From the NCBI GenBank assembly GCA_946042285.1, contig CAMGDK010000079.1:1-7039 (forward strand): a DNA stretch of 7,039 nt, given 5' to 3'. Position numbers and translations under genes: made by a program. Position 1 is the stretch's first letter, and each line of letters starts with the position of its first letter. Positions 1 through 5,924 of this stretch are shown in pieces. Source of the stretch: an uncultured Clostridia bacterium. Its GTDB lineage: Bacteria; Bacillota; Clostridia; Oscillospirales; Acutalibacteraceae. The notes under the pieces were generated by a model, which did no database searches, was not told the origin of the DNA, and saw only the letters and a program-made list of their open reading frames with translations.

Positions 1-32
1 TTATAATACTAAATTATTTCTTTTATTTCAAT

Positions 33-56
33 AGATATTTTTAAATAACAATATCT
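33..56. repeat. AT-rich inverted repeat, function unclear
   Basis: AGATATT at 33-39 pairs perfectly with AATATCT at 50-56 around a 10-nt loop. The stem is only seven weak base pairs with a single G-C pair, and no clean T-tract follows on either strand. It may be part of an operator or promoter of a gene beyond the left edge, or chance in very AT-rich DNA. Nothing else is recognisable in bases 1-107. Confidence 0.2.
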
Positions 57-107
57 TTATGTAATTGAAAATTTTGTGTAAAACGGAAAAACATGCATTT
101 TATCAAC

Positions 108-134
108 AAAAAAACGGCCTGTTTCCAAGCCGTT
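108..134 (-). terminator. Rho-independent terminator of the GNAT gene
   Basis: Read on the minus strand, AACGGCTTG and CAGGCCGTT form a 9-bp stem (one G-U pair) closed by a GAAA tetraloop, followed directly by a run of T. The hairpin occupies 113-134 and the T-tract is the A-run at 108-112. It begins 10 bases after the stop codon of the minus-strand acetyltransferase, so it ends that transcript. Confidence 0.88.
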
Positions 135-144
135 GTGTTATAAA

Positions 145-684
145 TCAAAACTTAATTTTGTAACAGACCTTTTTGCCTATTGTACCGTCGGCATATTCAA
201 ACGGCTTGTTGGTATTAACATCGCCGTACTGCACCATGCCTGCCTTTTGCATTACTCTTTCTGAGCCGATATTGTCAGCATCACACATAGCAATAAGACC
301 TGTCATGCTCTGTGTTTTGCAATACTCAATTACAGCGCTTACCGCCTCTGTTGTAATGCCGTTATTTTTCAATTTCATATCAAGCTTATAATGGAGCGCA
401 AAAACATCATCCCTGTCCTTAACAGGTATAAGCTCGACAAGTCCCCTCATTTTACCGTCATACACGATTGCCCAATAGTAATAGCTTTTATTTGTGTATT
501 TTATCAGTCTTCCTGCGGTAAGTCTAAACACCTGAAATTTTGAGAGAGGCTTTTTGCCAATCATAAATTCAGCTATTTCGGGATTCGTGTACCACCTTGA
601 AGCCTCAAAGTAATCGTGGGGTAAAATTTTCCTCAGCACAAGCCTTTGAGTTTTGAGTGTTTTTGTTCCTGTTCGCCCTGTCAT
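145..684 (-). CDS. GNAT family N-acetyltransferase (RimJ/RimL-like)
   Basis: This 179-residue protein has the layout of the Acetyltransf_3 (RimJ/RimL) branch of the GNAT superfamily, which transfers acetyl from acetyl-CoA to an amine, often a protein N-terminus or a small molecule. Seen in the sequence: an opening 'TQRLVLRKI' strand (12-20), typical of 'TeRLiLRp' starts; the acetyl-CoA-binding turn at about 106-113 ending in GITTEA; and the C-terminal 'DADNIGSERVMQKAGM' (135-150), the usual 'N.aS.rvmeKaGF' helix and strand. The ATG has AGGAG about 8 bases upstream and a promoter just before that. It is a single-gene transcription unit, divergent from uxaC, with its own terminator. The substrate cannot be read from sequence, and proximity to the glucuronate operon is not evidence of a shared role. 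Confidence 0.85.
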   Translation of the reverse strand: MTGRTGTKTLKTQRLVLRKILPHDYFEASRWYTNPEIAEFMIGKKPLSKFQVFRLTAGRLIKYTNKSYYYWAIVYDGKMRGLVELIPVKDRDDVFALHYKLDMKLKNNGITTEAVSAVIEYCKTQSMTGLIAMCDADNIGSERVMQKAGMVQYGDVNTNKPFEYADGTIGKKVCYKIKF

Positions 685-705
685 AGCCTCATCTCCTGCA
701 TTTCG

Positions 706-734
706 ATTTTATCATAATGCAGGATTTTATTCAA
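706..734 (-). promoter_or_regulatory. Sigma-A promoter of the GNAT gene
   Basis: On the minus strand, TTGAAT (729-734) and TAAAAT (706-711) are separated by exactly 17 bases, with TG one base before the -10 (extended -10). The expected start lies near 699, giving a leader of only about 15 bases with the ribosome binding site AGGAG (693-697) close to its 5' end. Confidence 0.6.
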
Positions 735-758
735 TACCGATTTTAGTATAATTTGTTA

Positions 759-787
759 TTGCAATTGTAAGAATATAGGTATATAAT
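759..787 (+). promoter_or_regulatory. Promoter of the uxaC-kdgK-eda operon
   Basis: TTGCAA (759-764), a 17-base spacer and a perfect TATAAT (782-787) point to a transcript start near 794. A near-palindrome TTGCAATTGTAA (759-770) covers the -35. TGTAA (766-770) is mirrored by TTACA (787-791), so the two half-sites bracket the promoter about 21 bp apart, two helical turns. This arrangement would suit a repressor sensing hexuronate, but no regulator gene is in the window, so the operator is inference. A second TATAAT at 747-752 lacks a convincing -35. Confidence 0.6.
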
Positions 788-823
788 TACACTGAAAAAT
801 TATAAACAGCAAGGAGAAGCCCT

Positions 824-2227
824 ATGAAATGCTTTATGGATAAGGACTTTCTTTTGGATACACAGACGGCAAAAAAGCTGTTTCACGAGTATGCACAGGA
901 TATGCCGATTTGCGACTATCACTGCCACTTAAATCCAAAGGAAATCTATGAAAACAAGGCTCCTGAAACCATAACACAGCTTTGGCTTTCGGGCGACCAT
1001 TACAAGTGGCGTGCCATGAGAAGCTGCGGTGTCGAGGAAAAATACTGCACCGGTGATGCCTCTGACAGAGAAAAGTTTGAGAAATTTGCCTATGCACTTC
1101 AATACTGCATCGGCAATCCGCTTTATCACTGGGCACACATTGAGCTTCAAAGATATTTTGGAATTGATACTCCGCTCAATGCAAAAACCGCTGATGACAT
1201 ATTTGACAGAGCAAACGACGCTATCAAAAACGGTGATTTCAGACCGCAAAGTCTTATCACAAAAAGCAATGTAAAATATGTTTGCACAACGGACGATCCT
1301 GTTGATGATTTAATGTATCACAAGCTTTTGAAGGAGGTTGACGGCTTCGACTGCAATGTGCTTCCGAGCTTTAGACCTGACAGAGCGCTCAACGCTCACC
1401 TTGACGGCTTTGCCGATTACATTAACACTCTTGCAGGCGTGTCCGGCGTTAAAATCAACAGCTTCAGGGATGTCATCACCGCTCTTTTAAAGAGAGTTGA
1501 TTATTTCCACGAGGCAGGCTGCAGAATATCGGATCAGGCGTTTGATTATGTTCCGTTTGCAATTGCAGATGACGATGAGATTGAAGCAATTTTTGCAAGG
1601 GCAATGAACGGCGAAAAAATCTCAATGCAGGATGCAGATAAATACAGAACGCCCATACTTCTTGCTCTGGGTGAAAAATATCACGAGCTTGGCTGGGCTA
1701 TGGAAATTCACATCGGCGCCATGCGCAACAACTCGACAAGAATGTTTAAATCACTCGGTGCCGACACAGGCTTTGACTCTGTCGGCGATGCCGAAATTGC
1801 TCAACCGCTTTCAAGATTTCTTGACGCACTTGATGAAAAGGGTGTTCTTCCCAAAACAATCCTTTTCAATCTTAATGATAAGGACAATACGGTGCTTGCC
1901 ACAATGCTCGGCAACTTCCAATCGGCAGAGGCTGAATCAAAAATTCAGTTTGGCCCTGCATGGTGGTTCCTTGACACTATGGACGGCATGACAAATCAAA
2001 TGAAATCACTCGGCAACCTCGGTGTGCTCGGTAAATTTGTCGGCATGGAGACCGACTCGCGTTCGTTCACATCATACGGCAGACACGAGTATTTCAGGCG
2101 AATTATGTGCGCACTCATCGGCAGATGGGTTGAGGACGGCTGGTATGCTTATGACGAGGATATTCTTAAAGAGATTGTTCAGGGCATCAGCTACAACAAT
2201 GCAATTAAATACTTTAACTTTGGATAA
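824..2227 (+). CDS. uxaC: Glucuronate isomerase
   Basis: UxaC interconverts D-glucuronate and D-fructuronate (also D-galacturonate and D-tagaturonate), the first cytoplasmic step of hexuronate catabolism; it belongs to the amidohydrolase fold. At 467 residues it matches the usual family length (about 470). Visible family blocks are DYHCHLNPKEIYEN (31-44), whose two histidines H33 and H35 are the metal-ligand pair of the fold, TTDDPVDDL (155-163), LPSFRPDRA (180-188), EIHIGAMRNNSTRMFKSLG (294-312), FNLNDKDNTVLATMLGNFQ (348-366), GPAWWFLDTMDGMTNQM (377-393) and GMETDSRSFTSYGRHEYFRR (407-426). The start codon has AAGGAG (811-816) 7 bases upstream. It is the first gene of an operon, 12 bases before kdgK. 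The isomer preference cannot be decided from the protein; neighbouring genes fit either acid. Confidence 0.97.
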   Translation: MKCFMDKDFLLDTQTAKKLFHEYAQDMPICDYHCHLNPKEIYENKAPETITQLWLSGDHYKWRAMRSCGVEEKYCTGDASDREKFEKFAYALQYCIGNPLYHWAHIELQRYFGIDTPLNAKTADDIFDRANDAIKNGDFRPQSLITKSNVKYVCTTDDPVDDLMYHKLLKEVDGFDCNVLPSFRPDRALNAHLDGFADYINTLAGVSGVKINSFRDVITALLKRVDYFHEAGCRISDQAFDYVPFAIADDDEIEAIFARAMNGEKISMQDADKYRTPILLALGEKYHELGWAMEIHIGAMRNNSTRMFKSLGADTGFDSVGDAEIAQPLSRFLDALDEKGVLPKTILFNLNDKDNTVLATMLGNFQSAEAESKIQFGPAWWFLDTMDGMTNQMKSLGNLGVLGKFVGMETDSRSFTSYGRHEYFRRIMCALIGRWVEDGWYAYDEDILKEIVQGISYNNAIKYFNFG

Positions 2228-2239
2228 CGGAGGCACAAT

Positions 2240-3337
2240 ATGAACTTAAATCTCAGACCTAAAGAGGAATGTATGTTTGATGAGATTTCGCTTGGCGAAA
2301 TCATGCTTAGACTTGATCCCGGCGAGGGCAGAATTAAAACCGCTCGCTCATTTAGAGCTTGGGAGGGCGGCGGAGAGTACAATGTTGCCAGAGGATTAAG
2401 AAGATGCTTCGGCTTAAAGACAAGTGTTGTTACTGCATTTGCCGAAAACGAGGTAGGCTATCTCATGGAGGATTTAATTCTTCAGGGCGGCGTTGACACA
2501 TCACTCATCAAGTGGATGCCGTTTGACGGTATCGGCAGAACTGTAAGAAACGGTATCAACTTTACGGAAAGAGGCTTTGGCATAAGAGGTGCTGTCGGCG
2601 CCTCCGACAGAGGCAACACTGCCGCATCAAAGCTCAAGCCGGGCGACATTGATTGGGATTACATCTTCGGTACACTCGGTGTTCGTTGGCTTCACACAGG
2701 CGGTATTTACGCTGCTCTTTCGGAGTCTGCTGCCGAGGTAGTTATTGAGGCAGTTAAAAAGGCAAAGGAATACGGCACTGTTGTTTCCTACGACCTTAAC
2801 TATCGTCCGTCACTTTGGAAGGACATCGGCGGTCAGGCAAAGGCTCAGGAGGTTAACAAGGAGATTGCAAAATATATTGACGTTATGATTGGTAACGAGG
2901 AGGACTTTACCGCCTCTCTCGGCTTTGAGGTTGAGGGCAACGATGCCGACCTCAAGGAGCTTAACATGGACGGCTACTACAAGATGATTGAAACTGTTAC
3001 AAAGGCTTACCCTAACTTTAAGGTTATTGCTACTACCCTTCGTACAGTTAAAACTGCAACCGTTAACGACTGGAAGGCAATTTGCTGGGCTGACGGTCAA
3101 ATTTACAAGTCAATGGAATTTCCGGGGCTTGAAATTCTTGACAGAGTCGGCGGCGGCGATAGCTTTGCATCGGGACTTATCTATGGTCTTATGACATACG
3201 AGGATGCACAAAGGGCAGTTAACTACGGCGTTGTTCACGGCGCACTTGCAATGACAACACCGGGCGACACATCAATGGCTTCACTCAAGGAGGTTGAAGC
3301 TAAGGTTAACGGCGCAGGCGCAAGAGTTCAAAGATAA
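2240..3337 (+). CDS. kdgK: 2-keto-3-deoxygluconate kinase, PfkB family
   Basis: This is a 365-residue PfkB/ribokinase-family sugar kinase, expected to phosphorylate 2-keto-3-deoxygluconate to KDPG with ATP. Family marks are the substrate-side GGGEYNVA (43-50), DLNYRP (185-190), NEEDF (219-223) and the C-terminal PfkB signature DRVGGGDSFASG (301-312), with D307 the presumed catalytic base. The substrate call rests mainly on position between uxaC and eda; the family alone would only give 'sugar kinase'. The start at 2240 is chosen because CGGAGG (2228-2233) lies 6 bases upstream and the N-terminus 'LNLRPKEE' appears, from memory, in clostridial homologues. A second ATG at 2273 also has an AGAGG before it. 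Lysine codons favour AAG (17 AAG to 5 AAA), closer to rplU than to rlmA. Confidence 0.88.
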   Translation: MNLNLRPKEECMFDEISLGEIMLRLDPGEGRIKTARSFRAWEGGGEYNVARGLRRCFGLKTSVVTAFAENEVGYLMEDLILQGGVDTSLIKWMPFDGIGRTVRNGINFTERGFGIRGAVGASDRGNTAASKLKPGDIDWDYIFGTLGVRWLHTGGIYAALSESAAEVVIEAVKKAKEYGTVVSYDLNYRPSLWKDIGGQAKAQEVNKEIAKYIDVMIGNEEDFTASLGFEVEGNDADLKELNMDGYYKMIETVTKAYPNFKVIATTLRTVKTATVNDWKAICWADGQIYKSMEFPGLEILDRVGGGDSFASGLIYGLMTYEDAQRAVNYGVVHGALAMTTPGDTSMASLKEVEAKVNGAGARVQR

Positions 3338-3363
3338 AATCACTAAACAGGAGAACATGTAAT

Positions 3364-4023
3364 ATGGCTAATAAAATTGAAACACTCGCAAAAATTCAAG
3401 AGGTTGGTATTGTTGCAGTTGTTCGTGCAACATCAATCGAACAGGCTGAAAAAATCACAGACGCTTGTATCGCAGGCGGTGTGGCTGCAATTGAGCTTAC
3501 ATTCACGGTTCCGCATGCCGACAAGCTTATAGAGGCTATGAAGGCAAAGTACAACAGCGGCGAAATCATTATCGGTGCAGGCACTGTTATGGACGCCGCA
3601 ACAGCAAGAATTGCTATCCTTGCCGGTGCAGAATATATTGTATCGCCTTACTTTGACGAGGAAACAGTAAGAACCTGTAACCGTTACGGCGTTGCGTCAA
3701 TGCCGGGTATCTATACTCCGACAGAGGCTGTTCGTGCTATGGAGTGCGGTGCAGATGTACTTAAGGTGTTCCCTGGTGACATTGCAGGTCCTGCATTCAT
3801 CAAGGATATTCACGGCCCTATCCCTAACGCTGTTATGATGCCTTCAGGCGGTGTTGATGTTGACAATGTTAAGGATTGGATTAAGGCAGGCGCTATCGCT
3901 TGCGGCGCAGGCTCATCACTCATTGCAGGTGCAAAGACAGGTGATTACGATAAAATTACGCAAACAGGTAAGCTCTTCGTTCAAAGGATTAAGGAAGCAA
4001 GAGCGGAAATGGCTGCAAAATAA
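3364..4023 (+). CDS. eda: KDPG/KHG aldolase
   Basis: This class I aldolase of the KDPG/KHG family splits 2-keto-3-deoxy-6-phosphogluconate into pyruvate and glyceraldehyde-3-phosphate, ending the hexuronate branch; many Gram-positive members also cleave 4-hydroxy-2-oxoglutarate. At 219 residues it has the normal (beta/alpha)8 length. By alignment with the E. coli enzyme, the Schiff-base lysine is K134 in ADVLKVFPGD, the catalytic glutamate is E44 in AAIELTFTVP, and T74 lies in GAGTV. PGIYTPTEA (114-122) and MMPSGGV (glycine-rich, phosphate side) are also present. The position matching E. coli R49 is threonine (T48), which I recall as common in this Gram-positive branch. AGGAG (3349-3353) precedes the ATG by 10 bases. 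It is the last gene of the sugar operon, 26 bases after kdgK, with no terminator after it. Confidence 0.95.
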   Translation: MANKIETLAKIQEVGIVAVVRATSIEQAEKITDACIAGGVAAIELTFTVPHADKLIEAMKAKYNSGEIIIGAGTVMDAATARIAILAGAEYIVSPYFDEETVRTCNRYGVASMPGIYTPTEAVRAMECGADVLKVFPGDIAGPAFIKDIHGPIPNAVMMPSGGVDVDNVKDWIKAGAIACGAGSSLIAGAKTGDYDKITQTGKLFVQRIKEARAEMAAK

Positions 4024-4026
4024 TGC

Positions 4027-4054
4027 TTGACTTTTGTCATAAATATGTTATAAT
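4027..4054 (+). promoter_or_regulatory. Strong extended -10 promoter of rplU-prp-rpmA
   Basis: TTGACT (4027-4032) and TATAAT (4049-4054) are separated by 16 bases, with TG at 4046-4047 forming an extended -10. The -35 begins only 4 bases after the eda stop codon. The transcript should start near 4061, leaving a leader of about 75 bases. TGAC and GTCA flank a TTTT at 4028-4039, a short palindrome that overlaps the -35 and may be chance. Confidence 0.8.
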
Positions 4055-4060
4055 CATTAA

Positions 4061-4137
4061 GCCGCATATTGTTGGTTAAAAGAAATGACTGTTCATTCAC
4101 CTACCGTAGCGAGACTTGAATAAGGAGAAATAATACT
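4061..4137 (+). promoter_or_regulatory. rplU 5' leader, possible L21 autoregulatory leader
   Basis: Firmicute rplU operons often carry a structured L21 leader. Here AATGA (4084-4088) and TCATT (4093-4097) form a hairpin with a CTGT loop. An alternative pairing, ATTCA (4095-4099) with TGAAT (4117-4121), shares bases 4095-4097 and so cannot form at the same time; it would enclose the near-palindrome CTACCGTAG (4101-4109). The second form ends next to the ribosome binding site AAGGAG (4122-4127). Both stems are only 5 bp, and I could not match the known L21-leader consensus from memory, so the regulatory role is a proposal. Confidence 0.4.
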
Positions 4138-4446
4138 ATGTACGCTGTTATTGTAACAGGCGGTAAGCAGTACAAGGTAGCTGAGGGTGATGTTCTTTAC
4201 ATCGAGAAGCTTGATGCTCAGGCAGACGAAGCAATCACCTTCGACACAGTTCTTGCAGTAGCTACTGACGATAGCTTCAAGGCAGGCAAGGATTGCGCTG
4301 ACTCAACTGTTTCTGCAAAGGTTCTTAAGAATGGCAAGGGCAAGAAGATTACTGTTTTCACCTACAAGCCAAAGAAGGACGAGAAGCGCAAAAAAGGTCA
4401 TCGTCAGCCTTACACAAAGGTTGAGATTACCAAGATCAATGCGTAA
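4138..4446 (+). CDS. rplU: 50S ribosomal protein L21
   Basis: L21 (bL21) binds 23S rRNA in the large ribosomal subunit. The 102-residue protein has the standard length, the conserved start MYAVIVTGGKQYKV (1-14) and the family signature KRKKGHRQPYTKVEI (83-97) near the C-terminus. AAGGAG lies 10 bases before the ATG. Codon choice is strongly biased: 16 of 18 lysines use AAG, the only AAA pair falling in the signature, consistent with high expression. It is first in the conserved order rplU-prp-rpmA. The stop is 5 bases before the prp start, so the two are probably translationally coupled. Confidence 0.99.
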   Translation: MYAVIVTGGKQYKVAEGDVLYIEKLDAQADEAITFDTVLAVATDDSFKAGKDCADSTVSAKVLKNGKGKKITVFTYKPKKDEKRKKGHRQPYTKVEITKINA

Positions 4447-4451
4447 TTAAA

Positions 4452-4775
4452 ATGATTAAGGTTGAATTTTACAACGGCATTAACGGCTTATGCGGATTTG
4501 AGATAAGCGGTCACGCTGACTCAGCCGATTACGGTGAGGACATTATATGCTCCGCCGTGTCAAGTGCAGGACTTATGACGGCTAACACAATTACCGAGGT
4601 TATCGGGCTTGATGCTGACGCAAGGACTGACGATGGCTATCTCAGGCTTATGCTGCTTGAAAATGCCGAACTCGCGCAGGATGCTTTGAAGGGGTTAAGG
4701 CTTCACCTTACAGAGCTTTCAAGGCAATATCCTGAAAACATAAAAGTGATTTATCGGAGGTGTAATAATGCTTAA
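4452..4775 (+). CDS. prp: Ribosomal-processing cysteine protease Prp
   Basis: Prp (YsxB, formerly DUF464) is the cysteine protease that removes the short N-terminal extension of L27 in Firmicutes, a cleavage shown to be essential in Staphylococcus aureus. The 107-residue protein shows the motif SGHADSADYGEDIICSAVSS (19-38), with H21 and C33 as the catalytic pair and D30 nearby. No Shine-Dalgarno motif is visible before the ATG, so translation probably relies on coupling from rplU; this would keep the protease far less abundant than the two ribosomal proteins around it. Its end overlaps the rpmA start by 8 bases, and its last codons contain the rpmA ribosome binding site GGAGG (4756-4760). The substrate's cleavage motif is present in the next gene, which supports the call. 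Confidence 0.95.
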   Translation: MIKVEFYNGINGLCGFEISGHADSADYGEDIICSAVSSAGLMTANTITEVIGLDADARTDDGYLRLMLLENAELAQDALKGLRLHLTELSRQYPENIKVIYRRCNNA

Positions 4776-5052
4776 GTTAGATTTACAGCTTTTCGCTCAT
4801 AAGAAAGGTATGGGTTCTACAAAGAACGGCAGAGATTCAGAGTCAAAGCGTCTCGGCGCAAAGAGAGCTGACGGTCAGTTCGTTCTCGCAGGCAACATTC
4901 TTTACCGCCAGAGAGGAACTCACATTCATCCGGGTAACAATGTAGGCATCGGCAAGGACGATACTCTTTTCGCTCTTATCGACGGTACTGTTAAATTTGA
5001 GAGAATGGGTAAGGACAGAAGAAAGGTTTCTGTTTATCCTGTTGAGCAGTAA
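4768..5052 (+). CDS. rpmA: 50S ribosomal protein L27 with Prp-cleaved N-terminal extension
   Basis: L27 (bL27) reaches its N-terminus toward the peptidyl-transferase centre. The 94-residue precursor begins MLKLDLQLFAHKKGMGSTKN. By analogy with the staphylococcal site (LNLQFF before ASKKG), Prp should cut between F9 and A10, releasing a 9-residue peptide and exposing AHKKG, the usual mature start. The body carries the family blocks GSTKNGRDS (16-24), SKRLGAKRADGQFV and RQRGTHIHPGNNVGIGKDDTLFA, ending in RRKVSVYP. GGAGG lies 7 bases before the ATG, inside the prp coding sequence, giving coupled but strong initiation. It is the last gene before a strong terminator; obg, which often follows rpmA in Firmicutes, is not here. 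Confidence 0.99.
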   Translation: MLKLDLQLFAHKKGMGSTKNGRDSESKRLGAKRADGQFVLAGNILYRQRGTHIHPGNNVGIGKDDTLFALIDGTVKFERMGKDRRKVSVYPVEQ

Positions 5053-5070
5053 TTAAATATAAAGCGTTTT

Positions 5071-5107
5071 AGCTGTCTCAATGAATTTTGAGGCAGCTTT
5101 TCTTTTT
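5071..5107 (+). terminator. Rho-independent terminator of the rplU operon
   Basis: AGCTGTCTCAA (5071-5081) pairs with TTGAGGCAGCT (5088-5098) through 11 base pairs, one of them G-U, with a 6-nt loop, followed by TTTCTTTTT. It starts 18 bases after the rpmA stop codon. Its 3' arm overlaps a candidate -35 for the next gene. Confidence 0.92.
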
Positions 5108-5117
5108 CATATATAAT
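5088..5117 (+). promoter_or_regulatory. Possible promoter of rlmA overlapping the terminator
   Basis: TTGAGG (5088-5093) and a perfect TATAAT (5112-5117) are separated by 18 bases. The -35 sits in the 3' arm of the rpmA terminator. The start would fall near 5124, only about 8 bases before the ATG of rlmA, giving a nearly leaderless transcript. The -35 match is modest. Confidence 0.4.
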
Positions 5118-5131
5118 TTAGGGTGACAAAA

Positions 5132-5902
5132 ATGTCTATACTGATTTGCCCTGTTTGCAGGGAACAATTAAATATCGACAACCGTTCATACAAATGCTCC
5201 AACCGTCACAGCTTTGACATTGCAAGGCAAGGATATGTTAATTTGCTTATCGGCTCAAAAAACGGCGATAAATCGGGCGACAGCAAGGAGTCTGCAAGGG
5301 CAAGGCACGCGTTTTTGCAAAAGGGCTACTACTCATGCCTCAAGGAATTTATGGCAGCTAAAATGAACGGCATTGTCCTTGACATCTGTTGCGGAGAGGG
5401 ATACTACGACGACTATGACGGCGAGCTTTACGGCTTTGACATCAGCAAGGAAATGGTGCGACTCGCATCTAAAGGCAACAAAAAAGCAACATACTTTGCC
5501 GCCAACCTTGCAGACATTCCCGTTGCCGACAAAAGCGTTGACACTGCAATGCACCTGTTTGCACCGTTTAACGACAGGGAGTTTGCAAGAGTGCTTAAGG
5601 ACGACGGTGTGCTTTACTCGGTTATTCCGGGCGAAAACCATTTGATTGAGCTGAAAAGCATTGTTTATGAAAATCCATATAAAAACGATGAAAAAGCTCC
5701 CGACTCGACGATGCTGACACTTGTCGGCAGAGAAAAAATCAGTCAAGCAGTAACAATCGGCAGAGATGATTTGAAGGAATTATTTTCAATGACGCCGTAT
5801 TTTTATCGCACAGGCGAAGGCGACAGGCAAAAGCTTGATCGCGTTGACACACTTGAGCTTACCGTTGAATTTGTCGTGTTAGAATACAGAAAGAAAAAAT
5901 AA
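5132..5902 (+). CDS. rlmA: 23S rRNA (guanine-N1) methyltransferase, RlmA family
   Basis: This family methylates N1 of a guanine in hairpin 35 of 23S rRNA: G745 by the Gram-negative RlmA(I), G748 by the Gram-positive RlmA(II)/TlrB type, which lies by the macrolide site in the exit tunnel. G748 is the likelier target here by taxonomy. The 256-residue protein has an N-terminal zinc ribbon, C6-x2-C9 and C22-x3-H26; the family block GDSKESARARHAFLQKGYY (49-67); SAM motif I LDICCGEGYY (83-92), where the first glycine of the usual LDIGCGEG is cysteine; GFDISKEMVRLA (101-112); and LFAPFNDREFARVLKDDG, then PGENHLIELK. The ATG at 5132 is chosen because homologues begin a few residues before CPVC. An in-frame GTG at 5123 would add three residues. 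AGGGTGA (5120-5126) is a weak ribosome binding site. Codons are AAA-rich (14 AAA, 8 AAG). Confidence 0.88.
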   Translation: MSILICPVCREQLNIDNRSYKCSNRHSFDIARQGYVNLLIGSKNGDKSGDSKESARARHAFLQKGYYSCLKEFMAAKMNGIVLDICCGEGYYDDYDGELYGFDISKEMVRLASKGNKKATYFAANLADIPVADKSVDTAMHLFAPFNDREFARVLKDDGVLYSVIPGENHLIELKSIVYENPYKNDEKAPDSTMLTLVGREKISQAVTIGRDDLKELFSMTPYFYRTGEGDRQKLDRVDTLELTVEFVVLEYRKKK

Positions 5903-5924
5903 ATCAGGATAAAGAGGAAGGCTA

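Noticed and set aside
33..60. AT-rich hairpin as a plus-strand terminator for a gene to the left
   Set aside because: The stem is weak with one G-C pair and no T-run follows; listed only as an inverted repeat.
834..1249. Overlapping minus-strand and plus-strand open frames within uxaC
   Set aside because: uxaC is unambiguous throughout this stretch; the alternative translations show no recognisable domain.
4061..4137. Possible tRNA or small RNA before rplU
   Set aside because: The GTTCATTC segment recalls a T-loop, but there is no cloverleaf, acceptor stem or CCA end; a leader fits better.
5333..5746. 137-codon open frame on the minus strand
   Set aside because: It lies wholly inside rlmA on the opposite strand, has a low-complexity, valine-rich translation without family motifs, and no convincing ribosome binding site; it is a shadow of rlmA codon use.
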